Below, one piece after another: positions 16,276 through 30,699 of a stretch of DNA of 64,000 nucleotides; the first letter of the stretch is position 1, and every line of letters starts with the position of its first letter. The notes under the pieces were generated by a model that was given only the letters and a program-made list of their open reading frames with translations, was not told the origin of the DNA and did no database searches. The position numbers and the translations under genes are program-made. This DNA comes from Glandiceps talaboti. Taxonomy: Eukaryota > Hemichordata > Enteropneusta > Spengelidae. The stretch spans positions 6,665,001 through 6,729,000 of the forward strand of contig NC_135558.1 in the NCBI RefSeq assembly GCF_964340395.1, in the 5' to 3' direction.

Positions 16276-17285
16276 TCCATATGTAGTTGCATGTAAGACT
16301 ACAGGGAGTCATTCATGCCTTGCGTCGACAACTTTTCTGAATTGCCATGGTTTTATATGTATCTAACAGAGATGATCGTTGGGGACTAAAATGACTCTAT
16401 CTCGACCCTACATTATGTAATGTTTTGATGACTAGAGGTAACACACACCTTATTAATCAAGTTTGTGTAATCACCATTAACCATTTAAAAAGTCAAAGGT
16501 TTATGCTAAAACAAGTGAGTGGATGAAGGACGGTGGAAGTATAACACGACGACAACTAAAGTCTGAAATATCTCTGAAATATATTTCTATATAATTATAT
16601 GTGACCACAGGCTTCTTTTCAACAATGCATAATGTGCGAGAGAAAACATTAGGGACTTAGGGAGTTCAAATCAATATTGTTTTCACAACAGTAGACCATA
16701 CGAGGACATGCATGGCTAGACGGCACAAGATCCATTAACAAAATTAAACTAATCAAGTTACCTTATGTCTACTGAGATAATGTGATAGCATTCAACGTGC
16801 AACATAACAATGTCAACAGAGTGAATCGTAAATGTTATGATCCATTGACAGTGAAAGGTAAAGACAACACAAAAAGGTTACACAGGTGTTTTCCATCTAC
16901 ATATAAGAAAACCACAGACATGTCAAGTCTCGACAATACTACTGAAACGTCAGCCAAAATCTAACACACACTCGACATGTAATTATACCATACTCAAGCC
17001 AAGTTATTCTCGAGATCTCTTTGAACATGAAATATGGATTATATACCATGGTCGTTCTATGTCACTGTGACGACAAACCGTGTCTACGTCACTGGTTCTG
17101 CGGTTCTACAAATACGAGACAAAACGTTCAAAATCGTCATTATTTTGCCCGTTTTGTCATAAATTATACTTGGGGAGATATGACTACATTTTTCCCCCTC
17201 GTCTTGTTCCTGACACAATGCATGGGTCGAACTTGTTGGGGTTTTCGACATAATCTTCAGACATCGAGTACATCTTGACTTTAAT
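16276..17285. other. No continuation of the 15.85-16.20 kb fragment found
   Basis: I looked for further exons of the fragment at 15850-16204, especially a sulfotransferase 3'-phosphate motif, and found none. Confidence 0.4.
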
Positions 17286-17745
17286 AGTGAAGAATCACGC
17301 GATTTATATCATATAGTAAACATGATTTATATCATGTTGTAACACACAAAAAAGTTGATAAAGTGATAAAATATGATGTAGTCCATGTCACACCGTAAAA
17401 CATAACATAGCTCATATCACATAGTAAAACATGACATGGTTCATGTAATGGTTGATACTATAGTAAAGCATCATATCATGGTAGATAATATAGTATAATA
17501 TGAATTGGTCCATATCACATAGTTAAGCATGATATGGATGATAACATAGTAAAACATGATATGTGGTTTGTACCACAGTAAAACATAACATGTGGTTGAT
17601 ACCATAGTAAAACATAATATGGTTGATAAAACATAATATTGCTGATACGATAGTAAAACATAGTATGGATGATACTATAGTAAAACATGATAATGCTGTA
17701 CCATAGTAAAACATGACTTGTTTCATGTCATGTTGTAAAGCGTAA
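17286..17745. repeat. Degenerate minisatellite, unit about 25-35 bp
   Basis: About 14 copies of a unit around ATAGTAAAACATGATATGG then TTGATACC, variable in length and sequence. The small ORF across it on the minus strand is a by-product of the repeat. Confidence 0.85.
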
Positions 17746-18900
17746 CATGATGGCAAATGATTTTCAACATTACTCTTAACTGAAATGTACTTCGATGGCG
17801 AAAAAGCAAAAATAACAAAATAAAAGACAGACGTTGACATTACACTTTAACTAGAATGTATATTGATAGTGAAAAGACAAGAAGAAAATTATCAGACGAA
17901 GGCGTTGATCAGATCTGCGAATCACACTAAACCATTGTGCATGCAAGGATTCTCACTGCATTTATGCATCTTGTAAAGTATATAGCCTTGCCGCATTTTA
18001 CACTTAAGACATTTAGTAATGTTACTTAGCCTTGGAAATGAGTCAAGCGTCAAGAGCAGGGTATCATTAGTAAACCAAGTCACTGGATATCGATGAGTCA
18101 GATTGTAACTAAATACTTAATTGCACTTACTAGTCTTATCTCTTTCATATACTAGTCTAACTGTCTAGCATTTTGTCCGGTTTCCAGAGGTTAGTTTTGA
18201 TCGCCACCACTTTTTCATTTACAAGTGGTTGTTGACTAATGCGTGGCCATTATTGGGCATGGGAGAGTTTCCCAATCAAAGCAATCATGGCATTTCGCCA
18301 GCATGTTGACCACACATTTGAATTGTGAACTCTGTGAGAAAACACTCCATAAAGAAGTCTAGAGCTGTTGTGAAAGTTTTTATCAGTTGTACTCTTCAAC
18401 TCAGTGACTTTAATAGCGCTGGACAATCTTACTTTATCATTTGTGTTGATAAGTCTTGGGATTATTTATTACACAACTGTCCTATAAAACATCCTAATCG
18501 TCAACAGGATATCAATTCTTAGTACTTTAAATATCGGATTATCAGCAAGCCTCACTAATTAGGATACAGGATAAATAGGTCAGTCACGCGCGGTTTGAGG
18601 TAAAATATTCCATGGACACAGCTAACTTGCGTCATATCCTGATAGGTCAACTTCGCGTCACCTGTTCCATGAATTTTGAAGTAAGTAGTACGGCCAGGGG
18701 GCATTTTTCCGATGATTGCAGAGAATCTGTGTTTTAGAAACAAAATTTCTCATTGATGGAAGGATTGTCGTGATTATCCCGCCAAAATTGTACTGTATAT
18801 TAAAACTTATCTTCATTTTTCGTGACTTTCGCTTTCTTGATGTTCAGGTGAGGTCACAAGACTACAGGTAAAAAGGTAAGGTAACTTTATCCCGAACACA

Positions 18901-19017
18901 ATGATGTCCGATGAGCATATCGAGTTTGCCCCAATTAAAAAACAGTATCCTGAGGCAAATTCGGATCTATTCCAGGCCACTAACCCTCTGATTGAAAATC
19001 TCGTGACATTTCCTTAA
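18901..19017 (+). CDS. Small ORF, 38 residues, unknown
   Basis: It begins with two consecutive ATG codons: MMSDEHIEFAPIKKQYPEAN, ending NPLIENLVTFP before TAA. Balanced amino-acid use in an AT-rich region makes it look more coding than its neighbours. No domain, Kozak evidence or splice partner supports it. It may be an exon remnant. Confidence 0.2.
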   Translation: MMSDEHIEFAPIKKQYPEANSDLFQATNPLIENLVTFP

Positions 19018-19568
19018 AATGTGAGAACTTTCAGCTCAAACTTTGAACAATTCATCCACTGCAATTATATGCTCTAATTATTTCTTAAATAAAGTAAAAA
19101 GTATGCTCAACATTCTGATAAAAACTAATTAATATTGGTCAAATGAGTGGGAGAGTGAGACACTGCTCTACTTCTACAGTTTATTTAGTTGGCCTTTTTA
19201 TGTCAGAGTACTCCTCTTTGAGAATGTGCATATAAATGACTAATTCCATTATGAACAGATAGAGGTTGATAGCAGGGATTCTCGCTCTACATTTGTCAAA
19301 GGCACGGTTGACACACATGGTACCAATGTCTGCAGGTTTGCAATACATACACTGTGATCCCACATGTTGGAGATTGTAGGATGTCTATGGAACGTATATA
19401 CCAGACAGTTAAACATGATATAATTAAATGACACAAAATGTCATGATACAAGTGACTGAAATTTGTTTTTACCAGTGGAAAAACTCAGAGTTCGATCCCA
19501 CTACTCAAGATGTCTCTTTATCCTTATTTTATTATAACTTCTAATGGCAGATGTAAGGTCATTACTGT

Positions 19569-19632
19569 AACAGTGGTTGCATAGTTAAGACACGGTTGGC
19601 CTGTGAACACGCCAAGGAGGCTCAGACCCTTT
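19569..19632 (+). repeat. tRNA-like/SINE-like segment
   Basis: GTGGTTGCATAGTTAAGA resembles an A box and GGCTCAGACCC, about 40 bp on, resembles a B box. TTGGC and GCCAA between them can pair as an anticodon-like stem. The B box has several mismatches and the acceptor stem does not close, so this is not a functional tRNA call. Confidence 0.25.
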
Positions 19633-22333
19633 CAGTTACACAGACACTTATGGACATATCAAGCTTATATATGTAATTTTATTTATCAACATGTCCGGTC
19701 CGAATGTGGAACAATAAGAGCTACTGTGTTTTTTCTAAAAGAATGGGTAGGTTTAAGTAGCAAAATCAGGTTATTTAAATAAAATAAAATAGCATTGAAA
19801 TTTGCTTAATATCATTGTAGAGTGAATCATCACTTTAAAGCCCCGTGTACAACATTACACATTACATACAATGCATTCCTATATCAGTCTGACCAGTCAC
19901 TTTGTTTAGAGACCTCATCTAATTTGGCAGCATAACGGTCAATGGAAGATCAATAGCTTGTATCTGGTAAATAATACAAAGAAACTGAAAAGATATCTAC
20001 AGCAATATCATTAGGATTGACTGTTTTCTTAAAACATATGCAAAATCTTTATTAACTTTCCAGGCTACTTATCCAAATTGTTTTAATGTCTTGCATACTA
20101 TTACATAATACATGGAAAATATACAGATCATCAAAAAATACCAAAATGTATCCACTGTGAAACTAATGCAAAGATTATACATTACAGTATATATACACCT
20201 GTCACATTTTGTTTTACAATATTGTCAAATTTGGTAAATTTGTCGTAATATAAACAATTTGTATAATATCGTACATGCCAATATACATGGAGGCAGAATT
20301 GGTGTCTCTCAGCTTGGTGTCTCACAGTATCCAGTTTTAAAGAGGCCGTAATGCACACATACCTAATGTAGGCAATAGTAAAAGACATGCCACTCGTACA
20401 AACACTTGTCAAGTGATGCTCTTTTCAAACGCAGCATGTGTAGAGCTCCACTTTCATGTTGTTTGTTAATAAATTTGTACTGCGTTATCGAGGAGGTCTG
20501 TAACATGCATGTACAGAGAAGTCAAGATGCCTCACCGCTGATGTTATAGCATACATACGGATATCTTTTTTAATTTACATGGAATTTTAATTAGATGAGA
20601 AACTAAAGATTCGAGCCATGTTTGCACTCATTGTCTGTTGACATATTACATTTTGAACAATACCTATCGATGTACCAGCTTATAATTCTATCTTAATCTA
20701 ACTCTAGTAAAGGAGTCAACATCATAATATAGTGTTTTAAAAATGTCTGGTTATAAGAAAATTTGCGAGGACTGTACCAAACAATAGAGTTGATTTGTAC
20801 AGTGTATTTGAAAGCTACGATTTGGCTTCGTCACCATAGTTATGAACAGGAGTACATATTATCCCCGGAAATCTTCACAGAAAATGGTTTTGAAAGAATT
20901 CACCAAATTACAGAAAAGGTCTGTAATCCTCTACAGCTGGAAATAACTATTCAATTACTATACTGGCACCGAATGACGGTAGAAATGAATCAAAGTTACA
21001 TGGTCACTTAATTGCAATTACCCAACATTTCGAATTCTTGCATCCGGAATAGCTCATCCCAACTGGCGCTTGTGGCAACCGGATCAAACAGAACATAACT
21101 TCGAAAAATACTAGAGTCAAATAGGACTCTTTCACCTGGGAACCTTTCTTGTCAAGTCGGTGAGTCGACCGCTCAACTCTCTCATTAGATACATAGACGT
21201 AACAGTAGTGACGCCAACGACACTGACCCCAGCTGTGGCAGTCCCGGACTGACTGATTGATTGTTGTAATTATTGTAATATGAATGTTCTTTGACGTGTC
21301 AAACTGGACTTAAGTCGGATTTATCTGCATTATATCTTGATTCGATTGTCTTGTGTGTATACGTTGACGACAAAACGAACTCGGCATTTATGTGCATTTA
21401 CTTGCCCATCTACGTCACTTATCATTGTAACCTTGAAAGTAAGAAAACACTGATCTCTAATGAAATAAAAAATGATTACTTTTAAGAGCTGGTTTCCAAC
21501 AAGAGAGCTTTCCTGTAATTTACTACAATTTGTATCCATTACTATTTAGGTAATAAGTGCACTTTATTGTTGCCAAGGTTTTGTTAATTTAACGCTTGTT
21601 TCATTATCTAAATGCACTTGGCTAAATGGTAGTATATTTAAGCTTGATAAGCAAAAGTTAGCAGGGTTGATGTAGAAAGTCATATATGCCATGCTTTGTT
21701 TCTATTGCGTCTTCCGCAAAAACGTCTCAAATCACTAATAGCAAAGGCACGTACACATATGATATAGACTGAATATCATTCTAAATATAGACTGTAAGAT
21801 ACGACATTCATGCCACACTGTCAACCAACATTCATGTCCACACTAATCTGCCAGTGTGTGCCTGCTAGATCAAACGATTTAGGCCACTCCTTGAACTTCT
21901 GATTAATATAAGTTCAAACAAAGGTCATTATGTAAATTAAAATAAAACAGACAGAATAGTTTCTGCTATTGATGATAAGAACGTTATGGTGATACTTGTC
22001 AATTGTTTGTACTTGATGAATACCAGATTATGGGGCGGAAACTTGTGTTTACTATTGACGTAACAGTAGATGACTGGTCTCATAAATCAGCAATGAAAGG
22101 CTGACATCATGGCCATTTTGACACCTTTTACAGCATAACAGTATTTGATTGGCTGCAACCAAATTTGGTTGCAATGTGCAGGATATTGGACAGTTTAGTA
22201 CTGTTGGATTAGAAGCCCTGATTGGGTTGAACAACACGATGTATCTTACACTTTACAGTTTATGTGAATTAGAGTATTTCGAACTTTGCTTGGCTGATCT
22301 GATTTGGATAACTGACTGTGATTTTGGGGTTTG
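19633..22333. other. No gene seen; one perfect palindrome
   Basis: Only chance-length ORFs. An 18-bp perfect palindrome GCAACCAAATTTGGTTGC lies near 22155-22172. Confidence 0.5.
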
Positions 22334-22588
22334 CTATAAATGAAAGAAGCTCACCATGAAGTACTTTTTGAATTTGTTCTCAATGAGGAAAGAAAAGTAA
22401 CACATGTAGGAATTGAACCCACGTCCCCTAACCACTAGTCAGAGTAGCTATAAATGAAAGAACCTCACCATGGAGTAATTTTTTGAATTTATTATAAATG
22501 AGGAAAGGAAAGGAAAGTGACACGTGTAGGAATTGAAGTGACACGTGTAGGAATTGAACCCACGTCCCCTAAACACTAGTCAGAGTAA
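22334..22588 (-). repeat. Tandemly duplicated SINE/tRNA-like unit
   Basis: Two copies (22334-22447 and 22448-22588) of a unit starting CTATAAATGAAAGAA. On the minus strand each contains GGTTCAATTCC, a near match to the RNA polymerase III B box, preceded by TAGTGGTTAGGGG, which resembles an A box. The A-B spacing is shorter than in a real tRNA, so this is a tRNA-derived SINE or tRNA pseudogene. The second copy has an extra internal 21-bp duplication (starting GTGACACGTGTAGG). Confidence 0.5.
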
Positions 22589-23248
22589 CGGTGATGTCGA
22601 TATGTGTTGGGAGTGTAATCCTGAGTATCATTTTTCATGTCTTTGCGCAATGATAATTATATAAAGAGATAGTTATAGAGCGTCTCCCGGAGCACCTAGT
22701 ATCCCCATTGGAAATGCCAACTAGCGCTTTACAGATAACTCTTTATAATCTTGGCTTTAAGTTCAAAGCTGCACAAGCTGAGCTGTAATTGGAGTTACTG
22801 TATTATTTTTTCGATCAGACAACCCAAAATGTATTCACTGAGATGTAAAAATACCTATATAATTGATATTCTATACCAATTATATTTACGTAGTGACACA
22901 CAATATTTCAGGTAGTATATGAGAGTAAAGTCAAATATCTGATCATGGTGATTGATACCCAATACTAAATTACATAGTGATATACGGTGAGATACTAGAT
23001 TCGACGTTCATTTCCGTTATACAAATAATTTATCAAAATGCATGGACAAGAATGAGTAGGTTATGAATACAAAATCCATATTACGATCTTTAAATCGGAC
23101 TGCACTACGTTAGGCATTCATCTTCTAGTCAGGGTTCAATATGATTTCCGCATTTATTGTTCACGTGATGCAAGAAAAGTATTTATTTCTCTTCACTCCT
23201 CTTTTACTCCACCCCACAGTAAACAAAAGGGAATTTTGTGATTGTGAT

Positions 23249-23287
23249 TGTGTGCATGTGCATGTGCATGTGCATGTGCATGTGCAC
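23249..23287. repeat. (TGTGCA)n hexanucleotide
   Basis: Six or so copies of GCATGT, alternating purine and pyrimidine. Confidence 0.97.
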
Positions 23288-24170
23288 ATTATTTTGGGCG
23301 ACAGGGGCTGGTATCAACACTGACTTCTCTTAAATGTAATGGTAACCATAGGGAGCAGCCAGTATTTGCCATTGCGAATGGGGGATCGGAGGAATATGAG
23401 GAATATTTGGGAAGGGTGGGAAGAGGGAGGAGTGGTTTGAAAGAATAATGAAATGCAGTTGCAACTCAAATACGTATTGCGTGAGGTTTGGTTACACATA
23501 AAATCGTGAGCCCCGCCGATATACTCTCAAAAATGTTAAACGCTTTCCCTCCCAAGATGAATAATTGAGTCTAACATCCAGAAAACGATGCGAGTGAGAC
23601 TATGAAATATACGGGTTGAAATGTTTTAATCTGATTTTCGCCGATGCAAATTGACACTAACTATGAAGAAAAGAGTCAACGCAATAAGTAGGGTGAAGAC
23701 GACTTGATAGGTGAAATGCATTTCATCACACTTTGGATATCCTATAGATCAGTCACAACTAACGCTTTAGTAGCCATTGTGATAAAATGCGTTCGTGAGC
23801 ATTTATAAAAATAGTCAAATACAAGTATGACAATATATGTATTACCAGCAACAACATCTCCTGAGATTTATACTCCCCATGCTGATCATTATCAAGATTA
23901 TTGTTACAGAATAAATGGCCACAACTTTTTTTCGTAAGCAATATGTGCATGATGTTACTATGGAAAAACATACAATCCTTACTTGGGGTTCTGTACGCTA
24001 GTTCACACAATTTGTCTGTTGTACCTTATTAGTGTACAGTGACTGGCGACTGAGTACAATGTACTTTACACTACCAGGGGTAAACTGAAATGCGTTCGGT
24101 GAGGATATTGTTGTTCATTTGTCCTTTGTTACCATTAAAGTATATACCACATTCAGATACTGCAGAGTTA

Positions 24171-24863
24171 CAAAATGCAAATGACTAAATGAATTTAAAA
24201 ACTAGATCATCAAGTGATATTGGAATGCTTTGTGCAAGTACTAAATTACATTGAAATTGAAATAAGATATTGCTTTTTTAGAAAAAAGTCATTAATTATG
24301 CAAATGGCTTATTAAATTTGAAAAAACTATATCATTAAGTATATCGGACATATACGCTTGGCTATCTCCAATAAGCATGTGAGATTATTTGAAATTTAAA
24401 GCTTGCAACATTAAATTGCCTAATAATATAAATTCAATGATTATGTTGTAAATGACATCAAGTTAAATTATGTGTGCCTTGTTATCGTCGATGTGTTATA
24501 CACAATCTGAAGCTTCTATTATTAAGAAGTTGCTTAATTTCCAAAAGTCCTGAATTTAGCAAATTTCTCACTAAAATTAAAAGCTACTTCAACAAGCGTT
24601 ATACTACACTTGTACTGTGTCAACACCAATGTATGTGTCGAATTACATCAAATTTAAAGTTTGCATTCGTAGTAATATATTATGATATTGCCTAATTGTC
24701 AAAAATCATCAATTACGCAAATGACTCAATCAAAAGTTACATTGTGATGCACTTGTTATTATCAATGTATATACAAATTATATGACATTTGAAGGCTGTA
24801 TTCATACGATATTAAATAATAACTATGCAAATTAAAATCAAAAGCTACACCAACCAGTTCAGC
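24171..24863. repeat. Old degenerate tandem array, unit about 150 bp
   Basis: The motif ATTATGCAAATGACT, then AAAATTAAAAGCTAC, then a variable part ending near GAAATTTAAAGCTTGCA, recurs about four to five times with heavy divergence (for example at 24174, 24297, 24550, 24714 and 24825). AT content is very high. Similar ATGCAAAT pieces occur singly elsewhere (59886, 57717). Confidence 0.5.
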
Positions 24864-27800
24864 TTTCCCTTATGGAAGGTAAAAATACATTCGGACATAC
24901 AAAGTTATCAGCATACTCACTGACGACGGTTACTCACATTTGTTAGACAGATCATGAAAGCTCTAACCCTGCATTCAATTAATACGAGTATTAAGGGATT
25001 TGTAGAGTAGTTATACACAATGGACTTATACCCACAGGTGATCAGAGACTTGAAGGTTGCGCAGTATTTCTAAATTGCCAGTTATTTTTATTCATTGGTG
25101 AGATGGGGAAGGGGATAATAATACTTTCACCGTTTTGTTTTCGGCAAATAGCTAACGCCCAACCGTCACGGTAAATGATGTTTTCATTAGATTGTTAATT
25201 TGTACATAGGTACTGCAGTCATTGCACTTCTGCACAGGCTTTACTTTCTCATACAAGTAATACATAACAGAACGCTTCGTGCAAGTTTGTATTTATTTGG
25301 AAGTTTAAATGTTCTACTAAATTCCTTTGATATGAATTATGTACTGAAGAACGATGACAAATCCATTTTGACTTCCATATCATGTTGAATATAACAACGA
25401 CCAAAGTGCCATTATGTGGGCATTCTTGTCCATGTCAATTCTGTACAAATCACAATTAACCGGCTACTGCGTGTTTGGGCAATTCTTTGTGTAGCAGTAC
25501 TGCTGAAAGAAGCATCATTTGCATTAAAGGTTAAAATGAATTAAATTCCCAAACGAATAAATAAATCCACTGTCGCTTGTCGTCTTAGACTGTGAAAGAT
25601 GAATGACCAAGATGGAAATTATATTATATGTGGTTTTAGCAAAGGTAACACACATAGATCACCTAAATACGGTTGTGAGGAATGCTTCTGACACAGACAT
25701 ATACAGTCATAGTTTGTTTGTAATAGGTGATGTGTTTATACAGTGAGTTGAATGTATTAAATAGAAGACATTGCACGCAAGATATAGAATTAAATTATTT
25801 ATGATGTGCAATAAACCGACTTTATAGTAAAAGCAAAGGTCATTACAGCGGAAAAGGTACGTCGTATTATGTAAATGTTACTGCTTTGCTCCAGACATGG
25901 AAGTCAATCGTAAGATCACAGTGGCAGAATATTTACATACTATTACAACTCATAGACGGCCCACACAGTTTGATGAAAAATTGTCATCATGATAACTATA
26001 CCATTTTTATTTTTTATTCTTTAAATTCTCTTTATTTGAAAATATATCTTGTTAAACTATCCCAGAGACTTGTCTCAGATTTGTACATGTATTTGATAAT
26101 TTCAAGTCTGTCAGTAACTCCTGTGGTTAAAATGATTGTGTACATACATTGAAGCCAATGAGCTTAAGACTACGCCATGGAATAAAATATTAAGGGGTGC
26201 TTAAGTAAAGGAGGTCAGGATAATTTGATTTTCAAACAGTCAGTTGTACTATCGGTAGTCGCTTGTAGTTTTCAGTGTGTAGTAAAGGAGGTGGATTTTA
26301 GGTTTAACTTAGTAACATAGGTGATTTTGCAACATGTGTTCGAAAGCACTTACGCGCTCGCCGTTAAATCAAATCGCACATGTCCATGATGTTATTAAAG
26401 TAACAACCCACCCACGGCTATCTTTTCACAAAAGAAGTACTGCTTACTGTCGAAAGTTTTTGTCAGCATTGCCCTGTACGCTAAAATCTACCGACTTAAT
26501 TGAATGACAATTTAATTAGTTTTGCTTATAAGTTCCAAAATAGCTTGACTAGTTTATTCCGTCTTGTAGTGTCAAGGGCAAACTGAGAATTCAAACATGT
26601 ATCTCAACTGCCATGACCTTCAGGCAAAGTGATATTGTTATAAAATCATTTTAGATGTAATTGTACATTGAGTTGTAACATGTTGTTGGGTAGAGACGTA
26701 GCTTTTGGCATGTTGTGGTGAATTCACTTTAACTTTCTGACTCATTTTATGAGTGCAGCTGTTATATTCTGGAATTCATATTTTATATAACTTGGTGTTA
26801 TTGTACGTAAACCAACATGGCAACGGCAACAGTGCATTGATTTTTTAAAGTACTCTAAACCAAACAGTGTCACTTAAAGAATCGAGAGGAAGAAAGAACG
26901 AACTAATTTCCCATTCATAAATATGAAATGACATAACTGTTACTAAAGTGGTCTGTGGAGCGCATACTAGGGCCTAACAGTTCAGTTATATTATTCAAAA
27001 ACCAAAGAAGGGTGCCATCAAGAGTTTGCACTCGATGGCTGATGCTAGTAGTGCCATGGCCTCACCAAAATTCCCTTTCAAATACAGATCTAGAATCGAA
27101 ACTCCGCCAAAATATAATCATTTGGTACTTTTCTAATATCCAATATCTGCCCTACCCTTTTAGATATTGTGATAATTCGAATGGATATACACATAAGCAA
27201 ACAAGCTTACAAAGCACACCTCCCATCCAAATAAACGAGAAAAGATGATTACTAATCAAGAGAATTAGTAGAAATCTGTTCAAAAAGTCAAGACAATGGG
27301 ACAAATCTAAGAAATTTCGGTTACTGAACATGACATCCGTATGTTTTTCACTGGGTACGTCTATGTACTCCTGTGTAGATGGTTATCTATTTCAGAAGAA
27401 CTGGCAAAGTTTTACTTTTAACCCTGTCAGCTATTAGCTTCCATAAGACTATAGTTAACGATGCACCAAAATAGAGTTTGACGGTGACATATGTATTGTA
27501 ATTGACATGCATGTCGGGTTCATGAATAGACTAAATAGCTATCTATGCTTCGCTCTTTACAAAGCTTTATACCTAGTACATTGCACTTCACTTAATTCTA
27601 AAATATTTGCCATGCTTTTAGGATTTATATCGACTTGTCGAGATGTGACTGTTAATAGTTATATTTGGTGTTGATATATGCTTAGTTGGCAGTTGTCTGT
27701 GTCTTGACAATTAACTTAAGATCATAGTTCATGAACGAAGTCTTCCTACATGTGGGAGATTTACTTCAGTTGCGTTGTATCTTCTCAAGTAGGTTGTCGT

Positions 27801-28129
27801 GTTGGGAGGTTTAGTATAAGTTATTACAGTATTTTAAGACGATTACACTCTACACCCACATCACAATAAGACTGTTGTCATGTTAGAAATGAAGATGGGT
27901 TTTGTAAACGATAAGATAAGGGCAATGGTATAAATTATAAAGTACATCATGAATTATACATATGCTGACAAACGCTTAAATTTGAGATTGAGATAACTAT
28001 ACGTTATTCTCAAACTTCGCGTTCGAAATTTACCCAAGACCAACAACATGTTGCTACTACCGTACATCTATATACAGAGCAAACACAACCTTGCATATTT
28101 GTACTGGTGCAGTAAATTAAGTGACAGAC
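24864..28129. other. No recognisable feature
   Basis: ORFs at 25886 and 26955 have no domain or splice support. Confidence 0.5.
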
Positions 28130-28155
28130 AGACATACATACAGAGAGATGGGCAG

Positions 28156-28252
<97 letters not shown>

Positions 28253-28268
28253 GGATAGATAGATAGAT

Positions 28269-28313
<45 letters not shown>

Positions 28314-28410
28314 AAAATAGACTGACACATAGACGGACGGACGGAGACACAGACAGACTTAGACGGACAGAAAGACATAGATAAATAGATAGATAGATAT
28401 ATAGATAGAT

Positions 28411-28450
<40 letters not shown>

Positions 28451-28452
28451 CA
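28130..28452. repeat. Compound microsatellite TA / GATA / CAGA / GATA
   Basis: (TA)n at 28156-28250, GATA units, (CAGA)n at about 28275-28313, mixed GACGGA and AGACA units, then (GATA)n at about 28381-28450. The long ORFs here are artefacts of the repeats. Confidence 0.97.
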
Positions 28453-30699
28453 TAACTAACTTGTAGACTAATAATTTGTGTTTTAGGAAATTATAATTGG
28501 TCGATACAACTCGAAATTTATAGGTGATCTGTGATAGGAATATTGCTGAGAGACGGCGAAGGCAATACACCATGCGTATACCAGTGTTCGAAGTGGTTTT
28601 ATCGTTGAATAATTCATGATAACGGGAAGAAATGTTTGGAAAAACACTCCTTTGGGGGAGGAGAAATCATGACTTCATGCATTATAATAAGCTTACTGGA
28701 TTATAATACTGCCTCAAAACATTTGATACATGAATTGAAACGGATTATCTAAGTCTACATGTAATATAGAAGTCTATTCTAATCAATAATAGAAGGCTTG
28801 GAATAATATATTATGACTAGATATATCCGAAACAGACTCTTGGCAAAAAAAACCACGCTATCAACAACAGGGATTCAAGAAGGATTTTATGAACATTTTG
28901 TAATGTTGATATTCCTTCTCTTGCCACTTGTGGGAGTATAATAGGAAGTATCAAGCTATTATGATAGATGCCTTAGTCGACGTAAACTGTATGAATCATT
29001 ACTTTTGTTAATGCTGCGGTTGCCGAGTTCAGATCTTATCTCCTACCCCTTGGACATGGTTTTTAGACTAATTCATGTCTATGTATCAAGGTGTCATGTA
29101 TTTAATTTTGTTCTCCACTCTGCATTTAATATAAAATTTCACTTCATGGCTATATAAATACTTGATATCTAGGCAACTATGTACAACATTGATAGCAAAC
29201 GTGCATGTCTATTATCAAGCTGCTGGTTTTTCATAGTTCGTTATAATTACAATTGTTTACATTTTGTATGGAAATGGAGTACCATATGGAGCTATACCAC
29301 AGAGTCGCACCTCCATACCGTGACTCTGTCTTCTCAGCTTGTAATACTACCATTCATTAAATGAATTCAGTTAGTTATATCTCCAAAGGCCCTTATCAGA
29401 AGACCCGTACGTTTTAAATCTACATAAATGCATGCAAATTGTCACACTTCAGGTGTTGTGTTGTGTATCATTGCAGATACATGTATTCATTTATATAATA
29501 ACCCATTTGAATAATCAAACAGTGTAGATCGGACATATGTAATCACTCCCCACTTCGACAAATAAGCATATGTGACTTTTTCAAATTATTATATTGACTT
29601 GATAAAGGATAGTATTGCGAGTTTAGAAGACCAAACTATCACAAGCAATAAATAGACTATATTCCGTACAAAATAGGGACAGAAATAATTTATTATACAC
29701 AATAAACACTCAATAGCAAAATTAAAATAGAACATGCGACTGTCGACCTTTTAGTTTATTATTTAGCATTAGTTTTTCTTCCTCTCAGGTGGACGACACG
29801 GGTAAGCCTTCTCATATGACCATTGAGTTGCTGCACAGCTTGATATTGAATTACAAAACAAGGACACCACCTTAGAGGTTACAATGTATATTGCCTGTCT
29901 ACAAACGTATCACGTAAACGTTGTGTTTTACTTTTCAGATGTACTGCGTGACCAACCCTACAGAGAATCGTGACAAATTATTTCCCATCATCACAGCAGT
30001 GTGCAAAATATTGTTCTCTATATATATCACTTCGAACTTTGACTATCTATAAATCATCACTTTAATCATAATCATGAACAGCTACTTTTGGTTTGGCGGT
30101 AAAATAAGCGATAGACCCAGACCACAGGGCGTAATTAACCAATATCAAACAATAAATTGAATCACATCATAATAAGAGCAACAGATATGAAAAATATGAA
30201 TTGGTCGAAAAAAAAGCCCATGATATTTTTTTCACATTTCAGCATAAAGTTCTTATAACGTTTGGTGAGATAACACAATTCTGTTAGACTTAAGCGAAAT
30301 CAAACCAACCTTCTAATCACATGTGCATAGTGACGATTTTCCGCCATTCACGGTTATCTATTATAGTAGATCAAGAACATTCTGCGCAGTTTATCATGAT
30401 ACAGGAAAGTCTTACCGATAACATCAAAATGTCGAGACTCGACGCAACCGGTCCCTAAGACATGAAGATCCATGAACATTCCCGTTTACCTTAGGGGGAC
30501 AGTTTATGCTTTATAAATAGAAAATGTCTTAAAAGACAAGGGGTGTTTTCAAGTATCGTCAAAAAGAACAGGCGCATGGTGCTAAAATTAACATGTTACT
30601 GGCATGACCAATCTGGAAACATTCACATTGACGTAGTTTGCGTACTTAGTGATAAACGTATCGCCTACATTGACGTGTGTTTTTTTAATGTTGAATCTT

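Noticed and set aside
28010-28573. 187-codon minus-strand ORF
   Set aside because: It is built from the compound microsatellite (YIYI, LSVC and IYLS repeats); its unique ends have no domain.
29789-30050. Two acceptor-led open frames (VDDTGKPSHMTIELL and MYCVTNPTENRDKL)
   Set aside because: Both lack convincing donors and recognisable domains; not enough to call exons.
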